A stretch of DNA of 64,000 nucleotides from Taxillus chinensis. Lineage: Eukaryota > Streptophyta > Magnoliopsida > Santalales > Loranthaceae. Both the position numbers and the translations under genes were made by a program. The DNA lies in contig CM042085.1 of the NCBI GenBank assembly GCA_023512835.1, forward strand, positions 30,091,812 to 30,155,811, given 5' to 3'. Under the pieces are notes generated by a model that saw only the letters and a list, made by a program, of their open reading frames with translations, was not told where the DNA came from and did not search any database. Position 1 is the first letter of the stretch. Every line of letters starts with the position of its first letter. Positions 1 through 10,826 of the stretch are shown piece after piece.

Positions 1-969
1 TTTAACTGTCATATATTTGTAATTATATAGGTGTATATATTTAGTTTCCTAAATAGGATAATTTTCTAATCTAAGTCTCCTAATTGTATATGTACATATA
101 TGTAATCTCTCAACAATAAAAAGAAAAAGAATTATTTCTCGCTATTAATCCGTTGGAATGCTTAATGGTAACCGTGTTTTGACTTTTGATATCAAGTACG
201 TGAGTTCACCTTTTCAGTTTAAGTTTGGGGTTCTGCTGTCTTTCTTTGAATTATTTGTAGGGGAAGTACTTGCATCTAAGTTCTTGTTGCACACATACTT
301 TGGATTCAAACACATACATTTCATAAGTGTGGATAGTCTTTATACAACAATTTAATTGTACATGTGTATACATACATGACATGAGATGATGGGCACTTGT
401 GCAAATGTTCCGGTCTCAATATTACAAAAAATGGACACCCACCTATATTACCCACCTCCAAATTGGTAACAAGAATTAGGTAACAAGTTCTTCTTCCGTT
501 TGGAGCTTGCTAATATGGTATTTCTTGAAGGCTTTGGTCGAGTGTCTTCTTGTTTTAGGTGTTGACATTTTGTCTTTCACTGATTTACCTTCTCACTTCT
601 GACTGCGGGGCCAGGGTAGGTTCAAATATCAAGATCAGCTTAAACAATAATATATACATGACTCAATAGTTATTATTGAAAAGTGAAAGCCATTTGTTGA
701 GTGAGTTTATAGATAAGGCAATCGAGCAAATCCTATACTTCCTGTCATGTCATTCTCGAGGGTGACTTAATTTCACATGAACGAACATAACGTACCAAAA
801 TTTGAGATCTGTTGGCCTGTTTATAATCCTTGAGAGCAAATCCTATTTTTATGAACTCTCGCGTATGATTATAAATGATGCAAACAACAACAATAGAAAT
901 AAATTTGCTTGTCAAATGGTTCAAGGTGTTGAATGTTGATTTCTTAAAATTGTTGTATAAAAGCATTAC
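1..969. other. Left edge, no intact gene
   Basis: No convincing coding exon was found. The first 160 bases (TATA-rich, then a segment with AATCTCTCAACAATAAAAAG) resemble the transcribed end of a Ty1/copia LTR cut by the window edge, but no boundary or target duplication can be seen. The rest is AT-rich and may be intron or 3' flank of the decayed minus-strand gene that begins at 970. Confidence 0.3.
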
Positions 970-3424
970 CTAAGGCGATGCCTATTGCAAGCAGTAAAAA
1001 AAGCCACAAGGCCATTTAGAATGCTTTGAACCGCACGAAAAACCTGAATATGTTATAAATACCTCAAGAAAAAACTAGTACCAATTCAACCATGACACAA
1101 TCATAAGCTGAGAAGATCAAATAAATTATGACCTGGGAAAAAAGGTCATTCCAAAGTGAAGGCCACATGTAAACCTCAATTCCGCCCACAGCTACTTCAG
1201 AAACTTTAGCAAACTGGAATATGCTACTTAGAGACTACCGTATTTCTCCAAGATAATCAGTTATGAAGGTAAAAACTAATGTCATGTACGTGGAGAATGA
1301 AAGAAGCAGGCAAACTGGTGTATACAACATTTCCCAAAGGATCCAAAATATGGGGTATATAAGGGAAGTTGCTGCTAAGGGTAAACATATGATAACATAA
1401 TGTTATTATCAAGACTTTTCTATGTTATTGACAAACAACTATCAACAATTAACACACCCAAATAAACTAATCACTTACTAAAACTTTGACAAAAAGATAT
1501 GATATGCCATACTAGCTGAAGCAAAATAGCTGCAAGGTTCGCCATTAGATGGGAAGAAGTCCCAATAACAATCCGAAAGGCCATGGATGAGTTCCCTACT
1601 ACTTCAAACAACACATCCCAAAAAGGAACTAGGCAATTCAATAGCTCTAGAAGTGGCTCTGTCAATGGTTGAGCAAATGCTGAAAAAAAAGACCAGGTTG
1701 TATGTGTGATGCCAAGAAGCATTCAACACCCCTTTTAATATTCTGCAGAAATAACATTGTTTCCAAGTACTTGATCCTTGACACCATATCCCAAGTATCT
1801 ATCCAATTCATAAGGGGGCCACACAGACTAGATGTTGTCGCCTTGAGAATTGGAACGTTTTTATATAGATCATAAAATCCAATAAGCACCGTGACGGTTG
1901 AAATTATCACATATAAAGCTCTTTCCAGAGGGCACATCCATGGGCGATACAAATGGCAAAACACTAGGTATGACTAAAGAAAGATAACCCAAGAGGGAAG
2001 TCCAAACTCTAATAGTCTGAGTAACAGCAGATCTGACATAATTATCTACTTTAATTTAAATGGGAGGTCACCGTCATTGAACCTGAACAAGATTAAAACA
2101 TCCCTGTACTTGGTTGCTTCAACTCCATGCTTGCAATGACGTTTGTTAAGAAATTTCATATTTTCTTGGGGATCTATAATACTGCCACAAGTTTCCGCTA
2201 CCAAATATGTATCAATTTCTGTTTCACTACTATTGGAGTTCGTTACCAATCCTCTTTGGTAGGGCCGAGGAGGCATTGTGTGAAGTGAACCCAAGTCATT
2301 TTCCATTTTTGCAGGCGTAGGCTAAAATCCCTGCTAAGGCGATCAAGAAATTTACCCTCTCTAGAAATTTCACTTTTGCATATATTTTTATTGACAGGGT
2401 CACAACTTGAATCATCTTCTCGAGCATCATAAAAATGTCGCCTGGGAAAAAAAATTATAGTCAAATTATACAGGGTTGAAGTGATTCCTGTAGCCCTCTC
2501 AACAACGAAACTCACATTTGAAAATTAGCAAATTTCCAACTGAATATATAAACACAACACCTCAAACTTCTCAAAGCTCATGTTGTCATTAATTTATAAA
2601 GCTACTGACACAAAAATGGAAAATATGCATCTCATTCTTACTTCAGCAGTATACTGAAAGGGAAATTTCACCAAACACTAGTTTGTCTGTCGCAATTTGA
2701 TAATAATAATCATGGGTTTAGAAGTTTGTACCTGTGGCAGAGTTCAGATAATCTTTCAAAAGAAGCCACTCATATTGTGTTCCAAAGAACCAAGAAGATA
2801 AACAACCCTCAGCTTGGGCTATACTATCAAATTCCCATCTCCTCATAAATTTAGCCTCCAGAGCCAGAGACGTATCAATCTGAAGGTAAGCAAGATATGG
2901 TTAACGAACATGCAGGGGAAAAGAAAACATACACAAGATTGGAACTGGAAGATTTCCACTTCAGGTAGAGGATGGAATACCTGAAGCTCATTCCGATAGT
3001 TGATCCCATGCACATCAATCCATGTAACTTCAAATACAATAAAACCATGTAAGGTCCTACGCAATTCACTATTTAAAAGCAATGCTTTCCTCAGGTTCTT
3101 TATATGGAGCAAGTTCATTTTTTGAGACAGTGGTGCAGAGCTAGGATTCAATTTAAATATCTCGTCATTTCTCTCTCTCTCTCTCTAGGCGGGCTCGAGA
3201 GTTTGCAAACGGAGATAACCGTGAGGTCCAAGACTGGGAACAAATAAAAGCAAATTATTCCCTTACACAATTGTCATCCTACTCTAAAATACATAGAAAT
3301 GTCCTAACCAACCTTTGTAACCATTAATTGCCACAAGTGTGCTAACCGTATACCGAGGTCCTTCAACCATGGGTGGTTGTCTACCAAGATATAAATTTTG
3401 TCACTCTCAGGGACCAGAAAAAGA
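970..3424 (-). pseudogene. Decayed multi-exon gene, plant membrane protein of unknown function
   Basis: Exon-like blocks with splice signals on the minus strand: 3424-3313 (DKIYILVDNHPWLKDL), 3160-2981 (LRRTLHGFIVFEVTWIDVHG), 2879-2732 (KFMRRWEFDSIAQAEG), 2441-1479 (CHLYRPWMCPLERALYVIIS, then several hydrophobic helices), 1213-1133 (GGIEVYMWPSLWNDLFSQ) and 1043-970 (VFRAVQSILNGLVAFFTACN). The blocks recall a conserved family of uncharacterised plant multi-pass membrane proteins; this is from memory, not a search. The copy is broken. In the large exon one frame runs from 2306 to 1662 but has TAG at 2048-2046 and 1976-1974, with coherent sequence on both sides. The frame changes near 1722, where the C-terminal hydrophobic part moves to another frame. 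Another frame change lies between 2441 and 2306. Outer exons may continue beyond both ends. The 3160 acceptor is the least certain boundary. Confidence 0.62.
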
Positions 3425-3524
3425 CTAAGATGTGAAAGATATGATTGCAAGTCCTTGCAATTTTTATAGCAGACAATAGAGCATACAATTTTATTTATGG
3501 AACTAAAAAACACAACACTCTCGA

Positions 3525-5133
3525 GGAATAAATTTATGTGAATCCAATGCTATTGTTAGAACACTAGCAATCACAATTTTCAAAAAGAAATTACAATCAC
3601 ACAGAATTATCCATAAAAGTGTGTTGCCTAAAAGAATCATCTATAGAAGCACAATATAAACTTAATAATTTCTTTTGTGCTAGTATATCTATCATCAGTG
3701 CATATAAATAATTATCATGAATTGACATTAAACTATACTATGCCTATCATCTACCAGTAAAACAAACTATGATTCAATCACAAGAACTTGTCACTCCTAA
3801 ACCGAAAAATGTGTTCACCTAAGCATGATATGAATCTTCCTATCCTACTCGTTCCACTTCAATATTGTCCTCCTACATAATGTGACATTTCTACTTCTTG
3901 CCTATGCCCTTTCTTACCAATTTAATATTCAAGTATAACTATGGGCCTCCAAAATTCTTGTATATTCACACTATCTAAAGCGTGAACAACACACTCTACC
4001 GTACAATATTGGTTTGTATGGATTGAAAACTTCAAAAACTTGGCATTTCCATCTAACCATTCACACATAAATATTAAAAATAAAAAAAATCTATGAAGTA
4101 AAATACTTCTTTTTTCCCTTCTTTCGAAAAAGAATGGTTAGAAAAGACACAGGTAGTAGAAAATGGTTATTTACTATAGTAATTTAAATGTTACATATAA
4201 TAAGCAACCAGAAATCCTATAATTATATAAATAAACCATGTAGGCCAAAGGCATTGAAAATGGATTATTGCGACTAGAAAAGGAAGGGTAAAATTCCACC
4301 ACTGACGTACATCCACAACCACTGCATGTGCTAAAAAAGATGAAAGAAACAAGAATTAAGAAACAGAAAAAGAAAGCATTTGAGACCATCAATTTACAAA
4401 CAAAAATTGAAAATATAGGGTATATACGTGCCCAATCTGAAAGCTAATAAGAGGAAACACGCACCCTCCAATGGCCTTCTTTTCCATTAATTAGGAACGG
4501 CAAAGAAACTTTAAAATTCACACCAAACCTAAAACAAGAACAAAACCAGGTTCCGGCATTGAAAAAATGAAAGATGGGAAGAAAGAGATGCAAGATTAGT
4601 GTTGGAGGACAGAGATGACAAATGATGGTGGGAATTCCATTGCAACATGGCAACGACCAACCAAGGCCTTCATCTACAACGATGAGGTGCTATTGGATTG
4701 CTCAACGGATAAGCAATTCCAAAACAAAATCAAGGCAATGGTTGAATAAAAAAAGTGACCAGATAACACCAATAGATTGCGACGACGTAGAGGAGAGGAG
4801 ACAACGTTGAAGATGTCTGAAAATGGAAGCTGTTAATGTCTGTCACGCGCGTGAGATACTTCCCGCGCCACCACCAGTTGACTGTAATTTGAATTAGAAA
4901 ATTAATAATAATTATTAATTTAACTGCAGGAATAGAAGTTTATACAAATGATATAGAGTTTCGATTCCGAAAAATACATGAAGTATATATAGCAAAGGAT
5001 TGTATTTATATCTTTCTTACCGGCTTTGATCATTAGTAGTCATGTTTTGGCAACCTCACCATTACATACCATGAAAGAAGCATATTCTTTTGATATAGAG
5101 ATAACTATGGATATTGAGAGTGACGCATGTAGC
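3525..5133. other. Intergenic, no recognised gene
   Basis: AT-rich sequence with only short open frames (for example 4622-4810 plus and 4653-4444 minus) that show no family motif. It may hold upstream exons or the promoter of the decayed minus-strand gene. No RNA gene or transposon end was recognised. Confidence 0.35.
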
Positions 5134-5455
5134 ACGCTTGTAAAGACTCGTATTTGGGTAGTGTTAAGAGATAGCCCTTCTATGAGAATGTAACTATCTG
5201 GATGATAGTGTAGTCGTCGATGTGAGCATTTTGACTGTACCTGGACCCGATTCCGAGTCGGGGCCCTGTTTGACCCGATTGTTGACTTTTTGGGGTTTAT
5301 TGGTTGACTTTGCGTTTGGGCGGTCATTTGAGTGTGATAATATTTGCTTAGTGTTGTACTAATCATTTTAAGCGTTTTGACTGTAATTGGGCTCAATTTG
5401 GAGTTCGTGACCTCGGGAGGTCAATTATTGCTGGGAGGCCAATTATTGGCAGCAA

Positions 5456-5465
5456 TATATAAATA
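5456..5465 (+). promoter_or_regulatory. TATA box of LTR B
   Basis: TATATAAATA in the 5' half of the LTR, about 50 bp before a GA-repeat leader. The equivalent position in the second LTR B copy has TATAAATAG at 60528-60536. Confidence 0.6.
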
Positions 5466-5910
5466 ATTAAGAAACTGCCTTATCCCTTAAAATTGCTTGG
5501 TGTGTGCGTGTTTGAGCAAGAGAGAGAGAGAAGGTGAAGAGCTTCCTTTTGTGATTTGGGGCGATTGGAGTTCGTGGATCACAAATAATCTTTCCAGGTA
5601 GGTGTCCTTGAACCTTTTATCTCGATTCTGTCTTTGAATATGCATGAATTTATCATGATTTATGAAATTGAGTATGAACCCTAGGTTTTAGGGAAAACCC
5701 AATTTTTGGGTTAAATCTAATGATTTAGCATAAGATCTATGGGTAAGAACTGATTTATATCAGTTTGGGTATGTAATTTTGTACTCTATTTAGTAAAACG
5801 CGTGTTTGTGAGTGTCTGAGGGTTGCTGGGTGGATTCCAGACGAAAAATAGGCCAAAAACGATGATGAATAGTACCCTGGGCGAACTGTAGGGTCGAAGT
5901 TCGTAGTTAA

Positions 5911-6029
5911 CAGCTATGGAGTCAGCAGCTATGGAGTCAGCAGCTTCATAGTCAGCAGCTATGGAGTCAGCAGCTTCGTAGTCAGCAGCTGTGGAGTCAG
6001 CAGCTATGGAGTCAGCAGCTTCGTAGTCC
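5911..6029 (+). repeat. 15-bp minisatellite inside LTR B
   Basis: About eight 15-bp units of the form GCAGCTATGGAGTCA, with variants GCAGCTTCGTAGTCA and GCAGCTTCATAGTCA. It is followed to about 6140 by looser repeats of GATCAGTAGTCCG and CGCAGCAGTG type. The corresponding part of other LTR B copies has different repeat motifs. Confidence 0.88.
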
Positions 6030-6359
6030 GGATCAGTAGTCTGGATCAGTAGTCCGGATCGCAGCAGTGATCCGTAGCATCGCTCCGCAGCAGTGTTTCC
6101 GCAGCATCAATCCGCAGCAGTGTTTCGCAGCAGTACAAATGCACTGCACTGGACTGGACCATTTACATTGTAAACCATTATGCCTCTCCATATTGTATAC
6201 TTAAGTTACAATGTAAATAACGAAATACCCCCCATTTGGATTCAAAGAAAAATAGTAGAAAATTAAATTCTCACTCTTTCAAAATGTGAAAATTGGGATT
6301 TAGTGTAAAATCTCGGAAAAATCCAGTTTTTCGTAGAGGTGAATTTTTGGAAAGCGGGG

Positions 6360-6364
6360 TTAGA
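6360..6364 (+). repeat. Target site duplication TTAGA, left copy
   Basis: TTAGA directly precedes the 5' LTR; the same five bases follow the 3' LTR at 16178-16182. Removing 6365-16182 restores a sequence that matches the uninterrupted LTR B copy around 61560-61600. Confidence 0.95.
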
Positions 6365-6748
6365 TGTAAAGACCCGTACTTGGGTGATGTTGGAAGATAG
6401 GCCCGAATAGAGTTTGAATATCGATTTGGCAGCGTGACGTCAACGTTAGCGTTGGGTTATCATTATCATTACTATTATTTAATATGATGTTTTAGTATGA
6501 TATGTTGAGTTTATTAGTAAATCCTAATTATTTAAATTATTTTCGTTGGCGGGTCTTTAGCATAACGAATGTGATTGGTTATTATTTTTATTAAGCGGTT
6601 ATTAGTGTGAGTATCCTATTTATTAGACTTTATTATGACTAATATAATTAATTAGGATTAATTCTTATAATAGAATATTATTATTATTATTATTAGATTA
6701 TTATTATTGTCATTATTATTATTATTATTATTAATTTGTATTAAAAAG

Positions 6749-6757
6749 TATAAATAG
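6749..6757 (+). promoter_or_regulatory. TATA box of 5' LTR
   Basis: TATAAATAG just after the TTA microsatellite. The same site is at 14386-14394 in the 3' LTR and at 62155-62163 in the related LTR near the right edge. Transcription would be expected to start about 30 bp downstream. Confidence 0.75.
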
Positions 6758-6875
6758 AAGGGATGTAGGGTGAAACCCTATTTTTATTTGTTCTTGCGTG
6801 CGCGGAACTTGGCAAGCGAAGAACAGAGGGTTTGAAGCAGCTGCGTTCTTGATTTTTCCTGAAACTTGAATCCAG

Positions 6876-8159
6876 GTAGATGGTTTTGGCTTTATCTACC
6901 ATATACGTGAACGTAAATTTGGCTTGTATCGTATTCCCTTATTGAATGGTTACACATACGCGATTTAATGTGTATACCGGGGGGTGGACGTGTGGCGGTG
7001 TGGGAGGTGTCGTTGGCGTCGGCTTCGAGGCACGCCGTCGGGGAGGGAAGCGCAAGCATCGGCTTCAAGGCGTTGCACCCACGCCGTCGTGGAAGGGGAA
7101 ACAGGGGCGACAGCTTCCAAGGCGACGGTTGCAGGGAAGATCGTGGCCGGATAGGGGCGCTGCCTGGGGTGACGAACTCGGCGCGCCTGTGTGGGTCGTA
7201 CGCCCGAGCGGAGGAGGGGGGGAGATGGAGGAGCGTCGCCGCCTGTGCCGACCGTGCGACTTTCTCGTGCGCCTCGTGCGGTTGTGGAGGGAGGAGGAGG
7301 AAGGGGGGCGGCAGCCTCAGTGCCGCCCAACGTGCGCCGTCCCTGCGCGCGCCCCCGCTGGCGTGAGAGAGAAGAGGGGAACGGCGGCTTCAGTGCCGTT
7401 CCCAAACGCCCCTGCCAACCCTAGCGGGGTTTGGCGTGTTGGGCCAGCCCAATTTTGGGCTGGTCTTCTTTTTCTTGGGCATGAGTCCTAAATAAAAAAA
7501 TGATGATTTATAAATAAACAGATAGAAAAAAAGGGAATTTGGTAAATGTGTTAGATATATATATATATATATATCATTTGAATTTTAATATTTTTGGTTT
7601 AATAACATAAACTGCTGGAGTTTTAATTACATAATTAATGTTTGGGGATATTTATGGTACGTTATACTTGGCTTATTGGTTAAATGTTCTGTATGATTGA
7701 TGTGTTAGTTATTGACTGATGGATGACCTTGCTTATCTTTTATATGTGTGGAATTGGTGGTAAAAAGGTTGGGTGAGCCGCAGATCCTACATAGGGCTGG
7801 CAAGAGGCCGTAGGTCCCTTATGTGGCTGGTAACCCAGGTCCCATGTGTGGCGGGTTGTCATTAGGGACACCACGGGTCCCACATATGGCTGTCTAGTAG
7901 TGGTTTGGGTTCCTGGAGTTGGTGGTGGGAATTTCAAATGGATGGTCGGTTCTCTAGTGTGAACCTTTAAATGACTGAGATGCAATGTGTTGTCTTATCT
8001 GTGACTTAATTGGAATTTGATTATGATAAAACATATCACCACACTGGCACAAGCATGCATTGAGCATGTAGATATAGGAATTTATGTGATAGGGTGCTAG
8101 AGATGGAGATCACCTACTGGGCATTTGTGCTCACCCTACTTTATTTATATTTTCTACAG
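6876..8159 (+). other. Putative LTR leader intron
   Basis: Donor TCCAG/GTAGATGG (GT at 6876-6877) and acceptor TATTTTCTACAG/GTTGTAG (AG at 8158-8159) lie at equivalent places in the 3' LTR (14513-15819), in LTR A' (62265-63606) and in LTR B (5598 to 16822, not counting the nested element). The implied intron removes the GC-rich island and its open frames from the leader. Only the sites are seen; splicing is an inference. Confidence 0.45.
6980..7440 (+). other. GC-rich island within LTR A
   Basis: A CpG-rich block in otherwise AT-rich LTR, with overlapping open frames on both strands (plus 6946-7491; minus 7405-6965). The predicted peptides are Arg/Gly/Pro-rich with no recognisable domain, as expected of GC-rich sequence, so I do not call a gene. 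It is repeated in the 3' LTR at about 14620-15070, and a shorter GC-rich block is at the equivalent site in LTR A' (about 62400-62710). Confidence 0.7.
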
Positions 8160-8520
8160 GTTGTAGAGGATAGCTGTTGGAGCCATAGCAGAGCTGTCGG
8201 GGCATCTTAATGTAGGATTTTCCCATGGACTTGATATTTATTTTATTAATTTATTTTTCGGACTTGGGTCCATGGCAATTGTATGAACCAGATTAGTGGT
8301 ACTATTTTGTGAGCTGTTTGGTGTGCTGGACATTTGTGTAGATTGATTGAATTGGTATGCCCATTTATTAAGTTTTGAATTTATCATATCAGTGTACAGA
8401 TCTACCCCTCTTGTAGCTTTGTACAGGTTTGGACCAATCACCAACCCCACGACCCCTGGTGGGCGCGGGGAAGTTGCGTCCCTAGTTCTGTGGGTTTCAG
8501 GATTTTGGGGCGTGACAAGT

Positions 8521-8532
8521 TGGTATCAGAGC
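8521..8532 (+). other. Primer binding site, initiator Met tRNA
   Basis: TGGTATCAGAGC, 3 bp after the 5' LTR, matches the 3' end complement of plant initiator-methionine tRNA, the usual primer of Tekay and many other gypsy and TRIM elements. Confidence 0.92.
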
Positions 8533-9019
8533 ATGGTTTAGTGGACCTAGGTTAGTGAGGGGTGGTTGATAGCCACTTAGTAGCTTGGAAGACTATAGGG
8601 AGGGCGCCTGATCAACGCAGTCCTTATATGTGTTCTAGGTTGACTGAGGGTTCATCAAATCATCCTAGGAAGCATTTGGGTTGGGTGCATACATGCTGCG
8701 TGACTGTGGGCATATCTAGGCACTAGATAATCATCTGCTAATACTGTTATAACGATGTGCTTGCGTTGATTATATTATTGATTATTTGTGGTGTATTTTT
8801 CTTTGGTGATTAAATATGCTTAATTGAAAATACTATTATGTTAGATTAAACGTAGGAAGTCTAAGTGATTAATCACATAATTTGGTGAATAGAATAAGGG
8901 GGGTTTAAAAACCTCATGATTTGTGGGGTGGACTTGGTTCTGCCTAATGGTTTGAATAATTTGGTTGTTTGACTAGTGCGCAGTAGTTAATAGATATTGT
9001 TATTATGTGTTGGTGCATA

Positions 9020-10340
9020 ATGGCACCCAAGACTAGGGCTCAAGGTCCAGTAGAGGAGTTATCCATTCAGTCTGAATCACAGGGAGAGCAGAGTTCTCCA
9101 GTACCCGCCTTGGGTTCGGAGATTGCTACTCAGATTGGGGCTCAAATACTGAGCCAAATCCAGGGTACCATGCAGGGTACCATGAGGGAGGTGGCCAGAG
9201 AAGTGATGCATGAGGGAGCCGAGGAAGCAGCGGCCTCAGCGGGAGCAACAACAGGAGGTTTTAGAGGTGAGCCAGCCACAGGTCACGACAGTTCCGCCCG
9301 CAGTACCGATCGACTGGGTGAGTCGGTTCTTGAAGCAGAAACCGACGAAGTTTGAGGCGAATACAAAACCCGATGAGGCCGAGGAATGGGTCAAATGGAC
9401 AGAGGACATCTTCGAGTTGATTCAGGTACCTGAGGAGGCTAAGGTCCGCTTAGCCACGCATTTCCTAGTAGGTGGGGCCCGCAGGTGGTGGGACGCCGTG
9501 AAGCATGTTCACGAGAGCCCGATGGCATGGGAGGACTTCGTAAAGCTCTTCTACACAGAGTATTTCCCTCGCTCTGTGCAGAAGACGAGGCGACGAGAGT
9601 ACTACACACTGGAGCAGGGCAGTCGGACTGTGACAGAGTACGTCACTGCTTTCACGGAGCTAGGGAGATTTGCCCCAGAGTCATGGAGGGTTGAAGCTAA
9701 TAAGACCCAGGATTTTATAGATGGGCTGAGACCATCACTCAGGAGGGGATTAAACATGATAGAGTTGACCACGTATAGTGACGCGGTCAACAAGGCACTT
9801 ATTGGAGAGCGGGACTTAAACCAAATCAAGACTTAGAAACCAGGGAGCTCACCGGGGCCTAGCCAGAAGAGGCCAAGAGAGGAGCAGTCTGAGAGACAGG
9901 GGGACAAGAGGCCGGTGCCCAAATTCTCACAAACGGGGAACTCAGGCAGTTCTACCTCACGGTTTTCAGGGACGTGTCGATCTTGTGAACTTCGGGGACA
10001 CAAGGAGGCGGATTGTAGGCGGAAGTATAGCAACCCACTCAAGTGTTTTCGATGTAGGGGACTGGGACATAGGATAGGAGAGTGTCCTTCTGCCAGTTCA
10101 GCTAGTGTTGCAGGGCCACATCGACCTCGTGACCAGGGCCAGAGGAGCGGTGCTCCATACCAGAGACCAGCTCAGTCAGGACAGTCAGTACAGGGACGAC
10201 CTGCTACACAGCAGCCTCAGTGGGAGGCCCAGACTCAAAAGGGACAGAATGATCGAGCTATGACGAGTCAGGCCAGCGGAAGTGTGCAGAAGGGGAGGAA
10301 CTATGCTATCACTGACAAAGAGGCAGAAGTTCCACCAGTT
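9020..10340 (+). pseudogene. gag: gag (capsid and nucleocapsid), broken
   Basis: Gag forms the virus-like particle and binds the element RNA. It starts MAPKTRAQGPVEEL at 9020 in one frame; between about 9205 and 9260 the sense moves to the frame of 9210-9836, which carries the capsid-like core (EEWVKWTEDIFELI, GGARRWWDAV, WEDFVKLFYTEYFP, TVTEYVTAFTELGRF). A TAG at 9834-9836 interrupts this frame. It then continues through a Lys/Arg-rich linker to two CX2CX4HX4C zinc knuckles (CRSCELRGHKEADC and CFRCRGLGHRIGEC). One frameshift plus one stop make it inactive as it stands. The stop could be sequencing error, but the other lesions downstream make real decay likelier. Confidence 0.88.
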
Positions 10341-10826
10341 GACGAGGCGAGCCAGGGGCCAGCTGCTGTGAGAGGTACGATTTTGGTTTCACGCACTATT
10401 TGTACTGTCTTGATTGACACTGGTACTACACATTCTTTTATCGCACACTCCACTGTTGAGGGGTTAGAGTTGGATTGTACTACTGTTGATCAGCCCCTTG
10501 TGGTTGATACACCCGTAGGGGGCCTGGTGGTGATTAATAGGGTCTGTTCGGAATGTGAGGTTACTCTCGGAGGTGTTGACCTCCGGTGTAGCCTATTTGT
10601 GATGCACTTTGATGCTTTTGATGTGATATTGGGTATGGACTGGTTGACCCGTGTGGGGGCAGTGATTGAGTGTTATAGGCGACGAGTGACCTTCCTCGCA
10701 TCTGAGGGCACTCGAGGCACCTTCGTGGGTGAGTGGTCTGATGATGCATGCAAATTGGGGCCTTTGAGGCAAGGATGGGGTGATGTAACCCATCAGTTAG
10801 CCAGTCTGACTCTAGTTGATCCCTAG
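10341..10826 (+). pseudogene. Retroelement aspartic protease, stop codon at its end
   Basis: Part of the gag-pol polyprotein. The active-site motif LIDTGTTHSFI is present (Asp codon at 10416), followed by DVILGMDWLTR, typical of the second half of gypsy proteases. The frame is the same as gag and RT. A TAG at 10824-10826 separates the protease from RT, with sequence in the same frame continuing beyond it. The protease itself looks intact. Confidence 0.88.

Larger units (their letters stand above)
5139..6364 (+). mobile_element. Solo LTR family B, left piece (split by nested element)
   Basis: Starts TGTAAAGACTCGTATTTGGG directly after ACGCT (5134-5138). It continues after the nested element at 16183-17185 and is followed by ACGCT at 17186-17190, so the two pieces form one LTR of about 2.23 kb with no internal region: a solo LTR. 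This piece has a TATA box (5456-5465), a short GA run near 5520, a splice-donor-like CAG/GTAGGTG (GT at 5598) and a 15-bp minisatellite at 5911-6029. A second copy starts at 60197 and a minus-strand relative lies at 20316. The ends resemble the Tekay-like LTR A, so it is probably also a Ty3/gypsy chromovirus LTR. Confidence 0.9.
6365..8517 (+). repeat. 5' LTR of the Tekay-like element
   Basis: 2153 bp, from TGTAAAGACCCGTACTTGGG to GGGGCGTGACA. It contains a TTA microsatellite (about 6680-6733), a TATA box, a GC-rich island at about 6980-7440, a TA repeat near 7556, and donor-like (6876) and acceptor-like (8159) splice sites. The 3' LTR copy is about 30 bp longer because its TTA and TA runs are longer. 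Confidence 0.95.

Noticed and set aside
6946..7491. 181-codon plus frame and 146-codon minus frame in the LTR (also 14529-15133)
   Set aside because: They come from GC-rich sequence where stop codons are rare, overlap on both strands, and lack any domain. The region would be removed by the putative leader intron.
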